From: Batkoa obscura
Lineage: Eukaryota; Entomophthoromycota; Entomophthoromycetes; Entomophthorales; Batkoaceae
NCBI GenBank assembly: GCA_030770535.1
Contig: JASVEC010000185.1
Span: 1-34,755 of the forward strand
DNA length: 34,755 nucleotides
Reading direction: 5' to 3'
Below the pieces are notes generated by a model. That model worked only from the letters and a program-made list of their open reading frames with translations, did not search any database and was not told the origin of the DNA. Shown piece by piece: positions 10,083 through 19,272 of this stretch (its first letter is position 1; each line of letters begins with the position of its first letter). Both the position numbers and the translations under genes were made by a program.

Positions 10083-12014
10083 TTAATTAGAAGCGACAGC
10101 AGCGGCAATGGTGTCAGCAGCTTTGGCACCAATCATGTAAAGATAAAGTACAGGGAAATAACCAGGAATATCAGGGAATATTGAAAAATCTACTACTCTT
10201 AGATTTTTAGTGCCTTTAACTCTGAATTGAGAGTCTAATACAGCATATGGATCGCCTTGTCTACCAATTTTCATAGTACCAGTAGCATGATGTCCCCAGG
10301 AGTTCTTTAAAATATAATCACTCAACTGTTGGTCAGTTTGAACATTTGCACCAGGAATTACTTCAACATTCTCATTGGAAAAATCTTTCATTAGATTACG
10401 CACATCTCTTATTCCTTTTATCATAGCAGGTAGATCTTCGTTAGCACCTTCTTTGAAATAATTGAAATTAATATCAGGAACGTCCGTTGGGTCATTAGAA
10501 TTTAATAAAATTCTACCAGCACGATTAAAGGTATGTGCTTTTAGTATCAAAAAGCTTAAAATATTTTTATTCATGTAGACCTCATCTCCCATTCCATGGT
10601 GATAACCAGTAAAGTAAATAGGTGCAATTAATGTCAATAAATCTGGTACTTTCAATTTTTCATTAGATTTTTTTGTGACTGCAGCTAAAACTCCATTAAA
10701 AGTATATGGGCCAGAGTGTCCCTGTTTAAATCTGTTGAAGCATGGGTCATCATTTGATCCTTCCATTAGGCAATCATTTAAAATTGTAAAATTTGCATTA
10801 AATTTGAAATTGACGGATATTTCATATCTGTCATGTAAATTTCTACCTACGCCTGGTAAATTGACTCTTGGCTCAATATTGAGCGATTTTAAATGATTTG
10901 GATCACCAATACCGCTTAACATCATGATTTGTGGAGTGTTAAATGTACCACCAGAAACAATGACTTCGTTATTACAATACACTTTTTGGTAGTTATAATT
11001 GGCCTTTCTACTATACTTTGAAGCCTTATATATATGCTCCCCTTGTAAATATTCAACACCATAAGCAGAATTATCATTATCTAATAATACTCTACTAACT
11101 AAAGAGTTAGTTAATACTGTCAATTTCATGTTTTTGGTGGCCCATTTTACTCGTTCGTAAACCCCAGTGCGTTGCATTCCTTGGCTAACGTCAGCATTAA
11201 TTGGGACTAAAAACGAGCGTGATTCTGCGTTTGGGTTTCTACCAGCGATATACGAATTAATATCAAACCCCAATATACTTGATATTAATGGAGCACCCAA
11301 TATCTTTGAAACCAAGTCACTTAGTTTTGGATCATTTGCTAATAAGTTGAAGATATTAACATTTGATAACTTGAGCCATCCTTTCCCTTTCTCACTCAAC
11401 AAGTTAGTTGTGAATGTAGAGATTGATTGAAATAGCGTCCCTAATTGGTTGAATAATCTTACTGGGGGTAGTCTTTCTAGCATTTGTGGTTGTGCAATAT
11501 TTTGATAGTAATTCATCATATTCGATTCACTCCATGAGTCATCACCCGTTAAATCGACCATATTTTGGTAATCAATGTAATGTGGCAAAATATGTAACAT
11601 TGCATTATGCAAAGTACATCCCCCTATACCGGAAGCTTTTGGATATAAGACGGACTGTCTTAAATTTGTTTTTTCTTCATAATGTTTTACCATAAAATCC
11701 CAACTAATGTTTGGGTCTTCTGAGCTTCTTACATGTAATGCTGGCGTTGTTACATTAGCCGATGCATAGTCTTGCCCCGCTTCAATAAGTAATACTGAAA
11801 ATCCTTTTTCAGCTAACCCTACTGCAGTTATTGATCCTGCTGCCCCAGCCCCTACTACAATATAGTCATATTGGCTTCTTTTGTTGTTATTGTTACTGCT
11901 GTTGCTATTCCCATTGGTGCTTCCTTTACCATTGTTGTTATTACGATAATCATTGCTCTTTTGACACAATACTACTATCGTTAAATTTAATATCAAAAAT
12001 ACCAGCTTTAACAT
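10083..12014 (-). CDS. Secreted GMC-family FAD oxidoreductase
   Basis: An intact, intron-free 643-aa protein starting at ATG 12014. Residues 1-18 form a signal peptide (hydrophobic core VFLILNLTIVVL). An Asn/Ser-rich linker (about 20-48) precedes the FAD-binding domain with VVGAGAAG (53-60) and LLIEAG (75-80). GMC signature 1 is YPKASGIGGCTLHNAM (about 124-139) and signature 2 is SGGTFNTPQIMMLSGIG (354-370). The C-terminal block has the active-site His in WGHHATGT (His 575/576) and ends with a PGYFPVLYLYM segment where many GMC enzymes have PxxxxNT. It likely oxidises an alcohol, sugar or choline-like substrate outside the cell, making an aldehyde and often H2O2. The exact substrate is not readable. 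A TATATAAAA string lies about 40 bp upstream. Confidence 0.93.
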   Translation of the reverse strand: MLKLVFLILNLTIVVLCQKSNDYRNNNNGKGSTNGNSNSSNNNNKRSQYDYIVVGAGAAGSITAVGLAEKGFSVLLIEAGQDYASANVTTPALHVRSSEDPNISWDFMVKHYEEKTNLRQSVLYPKASGIGGCTLHNAMLHILPHYIDYQNMVDLTGDDSWSESNMMNYYQNIAQPQMLERLPPVRLFNQLGTLFQSISTFTTNLLSEKGKGWLKLSNVNIFNLLANDPKLSDLVSKILGAPLISSILGFDINSYIAGRNPNAESRSFLVPINADVSQGMQRTGVYERVKWATKNMKLTVLTNSLVSRVLLDNDNSAYGVEYLQGEHIYKASKYSRKANYNYQKVYCNNEVIVSGGTFNTPQIMMLSGIGDPNHLKSLNIEPRVNLPGVGRNLHDRYEISVNFKFNANFTILNDCLMEGSNDDPCFNRFKQGHSGPYTFNGVLAAVTKKSNEKLKVPDLLTLIAPIYFTGYHHGMGDEVYMNKNILSFLILKAHTFNRAGRILLNSNDPTDVPDINFNYFKEGANEDLPAMIKGIRDVRNLMKDFSNENVEVIPGANVQTDQQLSDYILKNSWGHHATGTMKIGRQGDPYAVLDSQFRVKGTKNLRVVDFSIFPDIPGYFPVLYLYMIGAKAADTIAAAVASN

Positions 12015-13583
12015 TTTGATATATTATACTATAATAAATATTATTGATATTTTATATAGTTATTTGCTAGATTAGTTATTAAATATTTTAAAATTATTAA
12101 AAGATAAAGCTTAAAAACTATAGCATTTAAATATTACTTCAATTACTGCTAAGTATTCTATATTCTTATTTTAAATCCTTTATTTCATCCCCTCTTCAAT
12201 TTTATTTTTGTACTTAAGCTTCTTGTTTCTTAATTGAGCACCCGCTTAAAGAACCACTAAATCTATCTATCTTGGGCAAATCGACCTATTAATCAAGAAC
12301 ACTGATACTTAAATAGCAAATAATATTGGGTTGCTTTATTATTTCTTTTTTTTTTGTTTGATCTAAATTTAAGTTATTTATAGATTCTTAATAGCTTTAA
12401 GTCCATTTTATCATTTATTGTAGCCCTTTTACTCATAAATTTTAATAAATACAATCTAAATAAAGGTTCCAGCATTTTTATAAATAATTAATACAAAATA
12501 TGATATAATAAAAATTAGAACTGTAGCATCCTGTTTATAATTCTCAGTATAGAAGATTTTATAAATAACTAAGGCGCAATTTAAAATTCTGAATATACGC
12601 TAAATTCAAGGTTCAATTATTTTCTAGTTTTAATTTATTATAAAAGAGGTACATGCCTCCTCTCCCACTTTTATTTTGCTTTTTATGCTATCACGGTAGT
12701 AAAATCACTTGGGACCTTCGTTGCGTTCCAGATTAAAAAAGGGTAAATTAAGTACAAATAATAAGAAAAACCCATTTATTTATGCTAAATAAGTTGGTAA
12801 ATTTCGGTAAAAGTATCTGTAACATTCTCTAAAATGACTCAGATATTATAATATTTTTTTGATGAAGTAATCTTTAAAATGTATACTTTTATTGAAACGT
12901 TATACTATAAATATAAAGTAGTCTTTAATGTCAAAATTGGTAGTAGAATATGTGAATTAATTTTGAAAAAATGGATTATTTATACGTTATCATAAATTGT
13001 TACTGAAAATGCTAAAATATAAAAACTATCAAAAATAAAACTATTAAAAGCATCTTTTTAAGCCTTTAAACATACGGGAATGTTTTTTTGATTTAATTAT
13101 TTTTTTCCATTTTTTGAGCGCTACTTGAGCGGAAGATTGTTACTAAAATTCTTAAACAAAAAAATACATCCCCATATGTTAATTTTATATAATATATAGC
13201 TCGTATGTACCATTTTATTTTCCAAAGCCTGTTACAAAATTTAAAAACCTTCAAGGATGTATTCGTTTCAATATTCCGCACATTTCCAATGCAATATAAA
13301 TTTTACAAAATATTAAATGATATTGAACAAAAAATAATAATTCCATTTTAAAACTTCATCGTTAACCTTTAAAAATAATATAACTCAATACAGCTCATTT
13401 AGCATTCGATGTTTTAGTTCCTTAGTAGAGTTGGGATTTTCTCTTTACTATGTACTATGATTTCTACAAAATACTAGTTCTGAGCGATAACGGCCATAAG
13501 CCAATATTGATTTTAATAGCAGTAATAATAAAAAGTTAAGTAAATTTAAACAGTTTATTATAACAAAAGTAACTTTTTTGTGA
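12015..13583. other. 1.6-kb gene-free stretch with MITE D
   Basis: Separates the start of the GMC gene from the 3' end of the siderophore-transporter-like gene. It contains MITE copy D. A slightly GC-richer patch near 12640-12735 includes a small hairpin (GAGG/CCTC) but no recognisable RNA gene. No coding region is supported. Confidence 0.55.
13072..13177 (+). mobile_element. MITE copy D
   Basis: The core is 13076-13173 (98 bp). The left flank is ATAC and the right flank ATAT, a 4-bp duplication with one mismatch. The internal GAGCGCTACTTGAGCGGAA block matches the family centre. Confidence 0.88.
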
Positions 13584-15331
13584 TTAGTCTTCATGCTTTT
13601 CAGTAATTTTTCCATCGAACTTTTGGGTAGTATGAACGTTAACAGGGTTAATCATAAAAATGATAATAACTAAAGCAAGCCCTGCTAAAGCACATGATAA
13701 AGCTGAAAATATCATTTGAACATCTTCATAAGAAGAAATAACTTGGTCGAATTGGTTTGATGGGAGCTCCCAAACATATTTCATCTGGTTCATCGCGCCT
13801 GTCATATCGATTTCTCCTTCAACTCTTTACTTAATTAGCATGGGAACTACTTGAACCCAAACTACACCTGCAATTATATTTCCAAATGCACTAACTATTC
13901 CTTGTATTATCTGAATTGTACTGACCGTAATTGCTATATCCTTTCTATCTACTGATCCTTGATATGCTACAGCTATGCCTATATCTACTATGCCTTGTCC
14001 AATCCCAGAAAGTGCTTGAGTAACATGAATTGATAAATCACTTGAATGGCGGAACCTTGCTGGTATCATTGTGCCTAAACCTATACAATTTAATGCTGCA
14101 CCAGCAATCAATAAATACTTGTAATTGTGAAGTTTTTTGATTAAAAATCCTGTAATCAAAGCTGAAATTAAATAGCCCGTTTGATAACCTTTGAATAGCA
14201 AAGAAGCGCTAGTCGGATCAAGCTTTCGAGAGGTCATGAAGTATAAGTAAAGGTATTGCCAGTTTATCCCAGAATCTAATGAAATTAAACAAATGACTAA
14301 AATGGCACCTGATACTGTTCTGTTTTTAAATATCGATAATGGGATTAATGGAGCTTTAGCATATTTAGATTCCCATACAATTAATCCAATAAGTAAAACA
14401 ACTCTAATAATAATTAAAGCTATCATACTTGGACTACCCCAACCATTTTCTAATGTGGCTGCAATGTTAAAAGGTATCAATAGTGTTAATAATCCAGCAA
14501 CTAGTAAAGTAAACCCAACTAAATCCAGCTCTTGATAAATATTCTTTAAACCAGTACTAAGACCAAATTGTTTGATGCTAACGAATGTATTGGTCTGTTT
14601 TTTAGCTTTACGTTGTAAATAAAACATCATACCAAAAAACAGTGAAATGCAAGGGATGAATATAGCAGCGGAAACTATATAACCCCATCTCCATCCAAGG
14701 TTTACACTAACTGGAGTTGCGAGCAAAGTTCCCAACCAGTTGTTTAAAACAAATGGTATCATATCTATAGAACTAAACATAGCTCTATTTGCCAATGAGG
14801 TTAAATCAGCTACTATGATTTTTTTAGTAATATTAAAACCGATAAAACCGATGTTAGACAAAAAGTAACCAGCAAAAAAGAAAGAAAAAGAGTTTGCCAC
14901 CCCAAGGAACACTACACCTAAAAGATGACACCCCAATGAGAAAAGATAAATTTCGGTACGTCCGAAATAATCAGTAAACTTGGAATATAATGGAACAAGG
15001 ATAATTCCCAACAAACTAGTTACTACTCCAAATACACTTAAAATAGCATTTGCTTTGAATTCTTCTAAAGCAATATTAAATAAGCTATAGTTAAAATTCG
15101 ATTCTAGTGAGTTAGCAAAAGTAATAAGGAAGAGACCAATATAACAAACCCATAGTTCTTTATTGCTAATTACACTACGCAAGCTTACCATCCTTCTTGC
15201 ACCCAACTCGCTAGCAACAAAAGTTTTGTTTTTTTCCTGCTTATCATCTTCAATATTAAAGTCTTGTTTTAAATCTTCTTTCGTCTTTTATTAGAGTTTG
15301 ATACTTTTAAAAAACTTTTATCTAGTGTCAT
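13584..15331 (-). pseudogene. Siderophore-iron-transporter-like MFS gene, frame broken
   Basis: The minus strand encodes a roughly 560-residue 14-helix MFS protein of the ARN/SIT siderophore transporter type. It has a polar N-terminal tail, then ELWVCYIGLFLITFANSLES, the helix-4/5 DLTSLANRAMFSS and LGWRWGY segments, and a C-terminal cytosolic tail ending KITEKHED. Two faults break the frame. First, the best start (ATG 15331, MTLDKSFLK) is out of frame with the body, which is open only from 15287. The offset lies between 15304 and 15285 and could be a one-base error. Second, an in-frame TAA (13829-13827) sits just before the last helix, after VPMLIK, and the family-like sequence resumes at once in the same frame. 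No ATG exists in frame upstream of residue MVSLRS. It is either a young pseudogene or an assembly error; stop read-through is less likely. Confidence 0.8.
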
Positions 15332-15677
15332 TTTATAAGTCTCACAAGTTGATTTATTTTAGTTTTTAATTTATTTCCATTAATCATATTTTAATCAGAT
15401 CTACTTATCATTAGTCTTTAGTTTCTAATCTGATTATCATAATTTATTCCATTATTTTAATAGTACAATTATTTTCACATCTCATTATTTGGCTTGTGTT
15501 TAGTAATACTTATAAACTAATTATATCAATCTGAAGCCCTTAAACTATGATAAAAATACTCTATCCATATATGTTATTAACAATTTTTCAAGTATTTACT
15601 ATACTATTTCTTATGATTCTAGTTATATTACTTCATTTAGTTTGTTGGGTTGTATATAAGGATGCTTCTAAAGTAGT

Positions 15678-15783
15678 ATCTGGGAATTTATTTCTATATT
15701 TAATAATTTCACTAACAATCTTTCCACTTAAATAGTGCTTAAAGGATGGAAAAGTAATGAAGTCAAAAAAAACATCCCCATCT
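15678..15783 (-). mobile_element. MITE copy E
   Basis: The core is 15682-15779 (98 bp), in reverse orientation to copies A-D. It is flanked by the 4-bp duplication ATCT on both sides, one of the clearest duplications because it differs from ATAT. Confidence 0.9.
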
Positions 15784-15995
15784 CCTTTTATGCAAATATC
15801 CATTGGGAAAAATATGGGATAGCAGCAACTGAATTTTTTTACACCAAGATTTGTCTTTACATAAGTATTTGCTATTGCAACCAAAACAGTCTTTTATCTT
15901 TTACTTAAAAAAATGAGCTTATTTTAAAACTCTCTTATAAAATACAAAACTAGCGAATTTCAATCACTTTACCATATTCTTCTGATACTTATAAA

Positions 15996-16093
15996 ATATG
16001 GAGATGCGTTCTTTTAAGGATTTTACTAACAATCTTTCCACTCAAATAGTGCTTAAAAGTGGAAAAGTGATGAAATTAAAAATAGCCCCATCT
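15996..16093 (-). mobile_element. MITE copy F
   Basis: The core is about 16000-16089 (90 bp), reverse orientation. It is shortened between the left end and the AATCTTTCCACTC block and near the right end. The left flank is ATAT and the right flank ATCT, one mismatch. Confidence 0.82.
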
Positions 16094-16335
16094 TTTTAAA
16101 CAGATAAATTTTTGCTTAGAGTGAGGTTTCTTCTCAAACCAACCCTATATAGAGACTGGTTAAAAAAGACAGTAGCGCTTTTTAATATTTTTAAATAAGA
16201 TAATCGATGAAGCAAATATTTAAATTAAAAAATCCTCCTTTAGAAATAGTCATTACTAATGAAAATAATAACAGAAAAAGTTTATTTTATTATCGCTATT
16301 GTAAAATTTAGCCAAGAAATTTAATAAATTATATG

Positions 16336-16441
16336 AAATGGGGATGTTTTTTTGGCTTCACTACTTTTTCCATCTTTTAAGCACTATTTAAGTGGAAAAA
16401 TTGTTAGTAAAATTCTTAAACATAAAAACACATCCCCAAAT
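16336..16441 (+). mobile_element. MITE copy G
   Basis: The core is 16340-16437 (98 bp), from GGGGATG to CATCCCC, flanked by AAAT on both sides. The perfect ends and unusual duplication make it a good reference copy for the family boundaries. Confidence 0.92.
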
Positions 16442-16746
16442 ACTATTTATAGAGTTGATAAAAACAACGTAGTTTATTTTTTATTGTCAAAGTTTTATTA
16501 TTATTATGCTATTTTCTATTAAGGTAAAAAAACATCTCAATTTAATTTAATTGACATAATATATAATCCTAATATTCCATATTGGGTTAAACAAAAAGTA
16601 AAAGTTGAGTATCTATTATATATACAATTCGTTAGCTATCACTCATATAAAATATCTTTCAATATTTTGAATTTTTCCTGTACTGGGTTTATTAAAGTCC
16701 AGTTAAAGGATCCTTTCTAATTTCTCTTTAACTCCCACCTTAGTCT

Positions 16747-16845
16747 ATATGGGGGTGTTTTTTGGTTTCATCACTTTTCCATTTTTAAGCACTATTCAAG
16801 TCAAAAGATTGAAAAAGTGATGAAGCTAAAAAAATACTCCCATAT
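16747..16845. mobile_element. MITE copy H, foldback form
   Basis: The core is 16751-16841 (91 bp), flanked by ATAT on both sides. Both ends derive from the same (5') end of the family: the last 31 bases are a near reverse complement of the first 32, sharing CTTCATCACTTTT-like sequence. This makes a longer terminal inverted repeat than other copies have. It looks like an inverted-end derivative of the standard element. Confidence 0.85.
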
Positions 16846-16908
16846 CTATATTCATTAAAAAACATTAACTTTAATAATGTAAAGATGTTTTTTTTATTAA
16901 ATTGTAGC

Positions 16909-16999
16909 ATATGGACATGTTTAAAAAAAATTCCATTAGCAGTTTTTCCACTTGATAGTGCTTAAAAATCGTAAATGAAATAAAAGGACATTCCTCTAT
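16909..16999 (-). mobile_element. MITE copy I, degenerate
   Basis: The core is about 16913-16995, reverse orientation, recognisable from TTTTTCCACTTGATAGTGCTT and eroded ends (GGACATG and ACATTCCT). The flanks are ATAT and CTAT. It is more diverged than its neighbours, so probably older. Confidence 0.7.
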
Positions 17000-17041
17000 G
17001 TAAATTAAACTTGGCTACTATTTTAGAATTTAAAAGTTACT

Positions 17042-17147
17042 ATATGGGGATGTTTTTTTTGGTTTCATTATTTTTCCATTTTTTAAGCGCTATTTGAGTA
17101 GAAAGATTGTTGGCAAAATTCTTAAACAAAAAAGTACATCCTCATAT
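17042..17147 (+). mobile_element. MITE copy J
   Basis: The core is 17046-17143 (98 bp), from GGGGATG to CATCCTC, flanked by ATAT on both sides. It is the rightmost copy; none is seen from here to the end of the window. Confidence 0.9.
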
Positions 17148-17565
17148 TAATTTTAATAGAATAGAACATAAAATACTTGTGTAAAAGCAATAACATAAAT
17201 TAAAGCATTAAAGTATAAAAAGTATATTATCTAATAAATTCAAATAAAAAATCTTTTAGTTTTAACTGATCCAATCAACGTTTATTTAGTTTTAATACAA
17301 ATTCATTATGAAGTTGTAATATTAATTTTGAAAGATTTACACTATAAAATAAATAAGTTTGATTAGGGATTAGAAATAATAACTTATCCCTTAATTATAT
17401 CATCTGTATTCAGGATGAGTTGATTTTAACTATCGATTGCACCATTTCAATAAAAAAATAATCATCGGATGCTGACTAAACTAGAAATTAATAATATAGA
17501 TTTAGAGAGACTATAAATAAAGTGAAAAAGACATCTAAAGCATATTATTGACAAAGATAAATTAA

Positions 17566-18121
17566 ATGACTTTAGAAACTAACTTAGAGGTAGCCACTTT
17601 AGCGGGAGGATGTTTCTGGGGAATGGAATACTATTTTCGTAAAGAATTTGGGGATAGATTAAAATCCATTAAGGTTGGTTTCACTGGGGGTAAATTAATT
17701 GATCCAAAATATCCAGAAGTAAAACTTGGAGAAACAGGGCATGCAGAAGCTATTGAAATTCAGTTTGATCCTAAAGAGCTTAGTTATTATGATTTAGTTT
17801 ACTTTTTTTGGAGGATTCATGATCCTACAACGATTAATAGGTAATTATCCATATTATTTTTTACTTTATTTGAGAAATTTATAATATGTCATTAGACAAG
17901 AGGAGGATGAAGGAACACAATATAGATCAGCTATTTTTTACCATAGCCAAGAGCAATTAGAAACGTCTTTAAAAGTTAAAGACATAGTTCAATCAAAATT
18001 TGAAAACCCAATTATAACAGAGTTTAATCCAGCAACAGTATTTTATTTAGCTGAGGAATATCATCAAGACTATTTAGCAAATAACCCTACCGGCTGGTGC
18101 GTCCATCGTATAAGGTGGTGA
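17566..18121 (+). CDS. MSRA: Peptide-methionine (S)-S-oxide reductase MsrA
   Basis: Two exons, 17566-17840 and 17896-18121, joined across a 55-nt intron that splits an Arg codon, give 166 aa. GGCFWG (14-19) carries the catalytic Cys16. TGGKLIDPKYPEV, the GHAEAIEIQFDP stretch, FFWRIHDPTTINRQ, GTQYRSAIFYH and EYHQDYLANNP follow in family order. A Cys near the C-terminus (about 160, TGWCVHR) could resolve the disulfide. The enzyme reduces methionine-S-sulfoxide in proteins and free methionine using thioredoxin, repairing oxidative damage. The length is typical. The join is supported by the conserved HDPTTINRQ string running across it. COA4 follows 139 bp downstream on the same strand. Confidence 0.96.
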
Positions 18122-18260
18122 GATAATGAATTGACTAATTAATAAAATCAGTAGTTTTTTTTACTTAAAAAAGTTGGCTTTTTTATTATCAATATTATGA
18201 TTGAAATATAAATATAGGAATAGTTTAATCTCCTTTTTTCTTTTGTTAATAATAATAAAA

Positions 18261-18476
18261 ATGCAAGCAGAAGATAAAATCAATAAAGTTATCATTGAAG
18301 AAGAAGAAGAAGAGGATGAATATGATTTAAGAATTAAAAGAACCGGATGTTTCAAAGAGCATGAAGCATTACAAAACTGCTATTTTGAAACTGGTAGGGA
18401 CTGGCGTAAATGTCGTGAAGAGATGCAAGCATTTAGAACTTGTTTTAAAAAATATGAAGAACAAAAAGAAAAATAA
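18261..18476 (+). CDS. COA4: Cytochrome c oxidase assembly factor 4 (twin CX9C)
   Basis: A 71-aa single-exon protein. An acidic N-terminal run (EEEEEEDEYD) is followed by RIKRTGCFKEHEALQNC and then DWRKCREEMQAFRTC. These are two CX9C motifs that form the helical hairpin of intermembrane-space proteins imported by MIA40. The order TGC, DWR and CREEM..FRTC is that of COA4/CHCHD8, which is needed for complex IV assembly and copper handling. I chose ATG 18261 (MQAEDK) because the longer frame upstream begins only with TTG. It lies between MSRA and the FHIT-type gene, 46 bp before the latter. Confidence 0.92.
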   Translation: MQAEDKINKVIIEEEEEEDEYDLRIKRTGCFKEHEALQNCYFETGRDWRKCREEMQAFRTCFKKYEEQKEK

Positions 18477-18522
18477 ACTCAAAATTCAAAGATATCTTTT
18501 TTTTGTTTTTATTTTCGTTTTC

Positions 18523-19190
18523 ATGTCCTGCATTTACTTTGGAAATAATATTATCCCTAAATCTCAAATATTTTATTCTACGAAATTATCCTTTGCCTTT
18601 GTCAACCTTAAGCCTATAAAACGGTAGTGATTAACTATTTACATTTTAGAATTTAATTAATAACTATTAATAGCGGACGTAAGAATAAATCAATTTTTAA
18701 ATTATTAATTCAAAATTAGATGTCCTTGTTTCACCATTTCGCAAAGTAGATCGAGTTTCCAAATTAAATCATAATGAAGTAAATAGATAACATGCCATTA
18801 AATACCTCTTATCATCAATTAGATATCTGATCTTTGGATCACAGCTCAGAAAGTTGGTAATGTAATTGAGTCTGTCTATAAAGGAACTTCGTTAAGTTAT
18901 GTAATACAAGTAAGTTTTAATTAAAGATTACTGTTTGTTACTCATATATAATAGGATGGACCTGAAGCTGGGCAGTCAGTAAACCATGTTCATATTCATA
19001 TCATTCCAAGAGAAAAATTAGATTTTGTTGAAAATGATCAAATTTACGATGAGTTAAATAAGGTAGACAATGACAGCAGAAAACCAAGAACAGTGGAAGA
19101 AATGGTAAAAAAATCAATTTTTAAAGTAAATAATATTAACAAATGGTTAAGGCTAATGAAGCAATAACGTTGAGAAATTATTTTGAGTAA
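18523..19190 (+). CDS. FHIT: FHIT-type HIT dinucleotide hydrolase
   Basis: Six exons: 18523-18623, 18674-18678, 18720-18778, 18823-18909, 18955-19104 and 19152-19190. They give 146 aa (human FHIT has 147). Introns are 41-50 nt. The protein begins [17 protein letters not shown]. It has [20 protein letters not shown], then [10 protein letters not shown], the [10 protein letters not shown] segment with the HIT triad H95-V-H97-I-H99 (H97 is the nucleophile by family rule), the NDQIYDEL stretch and the C-terminal [14 protein letters not shown], all as in FHIT. It cleaves diadenosine tri/tetraphosphate to AMP plus ADP/ATP. The second exon is only 5 nt (CGGAC). It is needed to restore the conserved GHVLV motif and the frame. 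Confidence 0.93.
18674..18678 (+). other. Five-nucleotide micro-exon of the FHIT-type gene
   Basis: CGGAC is preceded by TTAATAG and followed by GTAAGA, both good splice sites. Joined to the exon ends ..AAACG and ATGTCC.., it gives Arg34-Gly35-His36 and restores GHVLV, the family motif. Skipping it shifts the frame to a stop soon after. Confidence 0.85.
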
Positions 19191-19272
19191 TTTTATTAAT
19201 TATCGTGACTTAAATAAACGTTATAAAAAAATTTACTCCAAAATTTGAGGTTGTCTTTTTGCTTTTTTTAGT

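Larger units (their letters stand above)
15332..17565. other. 2.2-kb gene-free stretch with a MITE cluster
   Basis: Holds six MITE copies (E-J) within about 1.5 kb, the densest cluster in the window. No coding region is supported: the small open frames at 15547-15735 and 15633-15884 overlap MITE E and have no family features. The right end supplies the MSRA promoter, with TATAAATAA about 46 bp before its ATG. Confidence 0.6.

Noticed and set aside
15285-15304. A 20-nt GT...AG intron at the 5' end of the siderophore-transporter-like gene, which would restore the frame.
   Set aside because: It fits the frame exactly, but the shortest well-supported intron in this window is 41 nt and fungal spliceosomal introns of 20 nt are not known. 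I treat it as a frame fault.
15547-15884. Small open frames on both strands in the MITE cluster.
   Set aside because: They overlap MITE E, have no family features and are explained by chance in AT-rich DNA.
18201-18260. A longer N-terminus for COA4 with a hydrophobic stretch.
   Set aside because: It begins only with TTG, and COA4 family members start close to the acidic region, so ATG 18261 is preferred.
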